Positions 6,577 to 7,389 of a stretch of DNA of 7,389 nt are shown piece after piece (position 1 is the first letter of the stretch; each line of letters opens with the position of its first letter). Under the pieces are notes generated by a model. That model did not search any database. It had not been told where the DNA came from and saw nothing but the letters and a program-made list of their open reading frames with translations. Position numbers and translations under genes: made by a program. The stretch comes from Elusimicrobiota bacterium (lineage in GTDB: Bacteria > CAYTYR01 > UBA6262 > DAOVJB01). Where the stretch lies: positions 1 through 7,389 of the forward strand of contig DAOVJB010000062.1 in assembly GCA_030673425.1 (NCBI GenBank), in the 5' to 3' direction.

Positions 6577-7389
6577 ATGGGAGAGATTAAGCCTGTTGAA
6601 CTAAAAGGAGTAAAAACTTCATCCATAAAGAAACGGAAGAATAAGGTAAAGATTCCCTTATTCGCTTCGGTAAGTGAGCCGTCGGATTCTTTCGGTCAGT
6701 TTTTAGACAGCCTGCCCAAGATTTTGAAAGCTAACGATTTTAAGAGTATTGTTAAAGCTATTATGAAAGCAAAAAATGATAACAAGACTATTATCTGGGC
6801 TATGGGGGACAGTATAATTAAATGCGGACTCAATCCCCTGATCATTGAGATGATGAAGAGAGGTTTTGTTACTGCTATAGCGTTACAGGGGGCAGGTATT
6901 ATACATGATGCGGAGATAGGACTGATAGGAGAGACATCAGAGGATGTGGCTGTTAGTATCGAAGACGGCAGTTTCGGCATGGCTGAAGAAACAGGAGCAA
7001 TACTGAATGATGCAATTATCCAGGGAGCTAATGAGGATATGGGTATAGGTGAAGCTGTCGGCAGAAAATTAAAAGAATTAAACCTGCCGTATAAGGATAA
7101 AAGTATAATCGCAACAAGTTATGAATTGGGAATTCCGGTAACTGTCCATATAGCAATAGGAACAGACATCATTCATATGCATCCCAAGGCAGACGGGGCA
7201 GCAATAGGAAAAGGAACGCACATTGATTTCAGAAAGTTTGCCGCTATTGTCCCTACTTTGTCAGGAGGGGTGATCTTGAACATCGGCTCGGCGGTGATTT
7301 TGCCTGAGATATTCTTAAAGGCGCTTTCCGTGGCTCGTAATTTAGGAAATAAAGTTACTAATTTCAGCACGGCAAATTTTGATATGATA
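6577..7389 (+). CDS. Deoxyhypusine-synthase-like conserved protein (3' truncated)
   Basis: The frame is open from ATG 6577 to the window end (271 codons, no stop), and AAAGGGG at 6562-6568 lies 8 bases upstream. The product resembles the deoxyhypusine synthase fold family (COG1899), NAD-dependent enzymes that in archaea and eukaryotes transfer an aminobutyl group from spermidine to eIF5A. Bacteria lack canonical eIF5A hypusination, so that reaction should not be assumed. Supporting segments are CGLNPLIIEMMKRGF (83-97), ALQGAGIIHDAE (102-113, like the DHS T-T-A-G-G-x-x-x-D loop), GETSEDV (118-124), GSFGMAEETG (131-140), GIPVTVHIAIGTDIIHMHP (185-203), LSGGVILNIGSAVILPEIF (228-246) and KALSVARNLG (248-257). 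The N-terminus (about 1-25) is basic and variable in look. The assignment is from motif pattern only; the C-terminus, which would hold the catalytic Lys region, is outside the window. It starts 5 bases after the DUF89 gene. Confidence 0.7.
   Translation, partial: MGEIKPVELKGVKTSSIKKRKNKVKIPLFASVSEPSDSFGQFLDSLPKILKANDFKSIVKAIMKAKNDNKTIIWAMGDSIIKCGLNPLIIEMMKRGFVTAIALQGAGIIHDAEIGLIGETSEDVAVSIEDGSFGMAEETGAILNDAIIQGANEDMGIGEAVGRKLKELNLPYKDKSIIATSYELGIPVTVHIAIGTDIIHMHPKADGAAIGKGTHIDFRKFAAIVPTLSGGVILNIGSAVILPEIFLKALSVARNLGNKVTNFSTANFDMI

Larger units (their letters stand above)
356..7389 (+). other. Predicted co-transcribed gene run (permease-valS-IMPase-rSAM-DUF89-DHS-like)
   Basis: Six same-strand genes follow one another with gaps of about 25, 17, 34, 8 and 5 bases after a start that overlaps or abuts the kinase stop. 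No inverted repeat followed by a T-run and no convincing promoter were seen in any gap, so a single transcript is the simplest reading. The kinase gene may belong to the same unit, and both ends of the run lie outside the window. Confidence 0.55.

Noticed and set aside
6696-6980. Minus-strand open frame opposite the DHS-like gene
   Set aside because: The + strand frame carries conserved motifs and a strong ribosome site; the minus frame has neither. The same holds for the minus frame at 7173-7370.

Overview
The window is a gene-dense, A+T-rich bacterial segment with every supported gene on the + strand. It carries seven protein genes: a 5'-truncated sensor histidine kinase, five complete genes, and a 3'-truncated gene that runs off the right end. 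Intergenic gaps are between about -4 and +34 bases, and I see no terminator hairpin or convincing internal promoter. The genes from the transporter onward, and possibly the kinase too, therefore look like one co-transcribed run. No RNA genes, mobile elements, CRISPR arrays or long repeats were seen, and no stretch above 300 bases lacks a gene.

Layout: (1) 3-359, catalytic ATPase domain of a histidine kinase; (2) 362-1237, ten-helix AEC (auxin efflux carrier) family permease; (3) 1263-4034, complete valyl-tRNA synthetase (valS); (4) 4052-4831, inositol-monophosphatase-family phosphatase; (5) 4866-5657, radical SAM protein of the COG0731 (wyosine-synthase-like) family, starting with TTG; (6) 5666-6571, DUF89/COG1578 metal-dependent phosphatase (damage-control type); (7) 6577 to the end, a conserved protein resembling deoxyhypusine synthase, cut by the window edge.

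Organism: the ValRS, the IMPase and the PhoR/ResE-like kinase are bacterial in character, with Shine-Dalgarno sites ahead of most genes. valS has no T-box leader, which argues weakly against a typical Firmicute. The combination of low G+C, a bacterial DHS-like protein and COG0731/DUF89 genes would suit an uncultivated lineage such as Omnitrophota or a relative, but that is a guess from gene content and not a demonstrated placement.

How the genes may work together: valS is housekeeping. The most interesting part is the right half. There an IMPase-type phosphatase, a radical SAM enzyme of unknown bacterial role, a DUF89 phosphatase and a DHS-like protein follow each other with gaps of 34, 8 and 5 bases. 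Three of these four belong to families whose bacterial substrates are poorly known. Their tight packing suggests a shared metabolic, repair or modification role, but co-transcription with valS may also be incidental.
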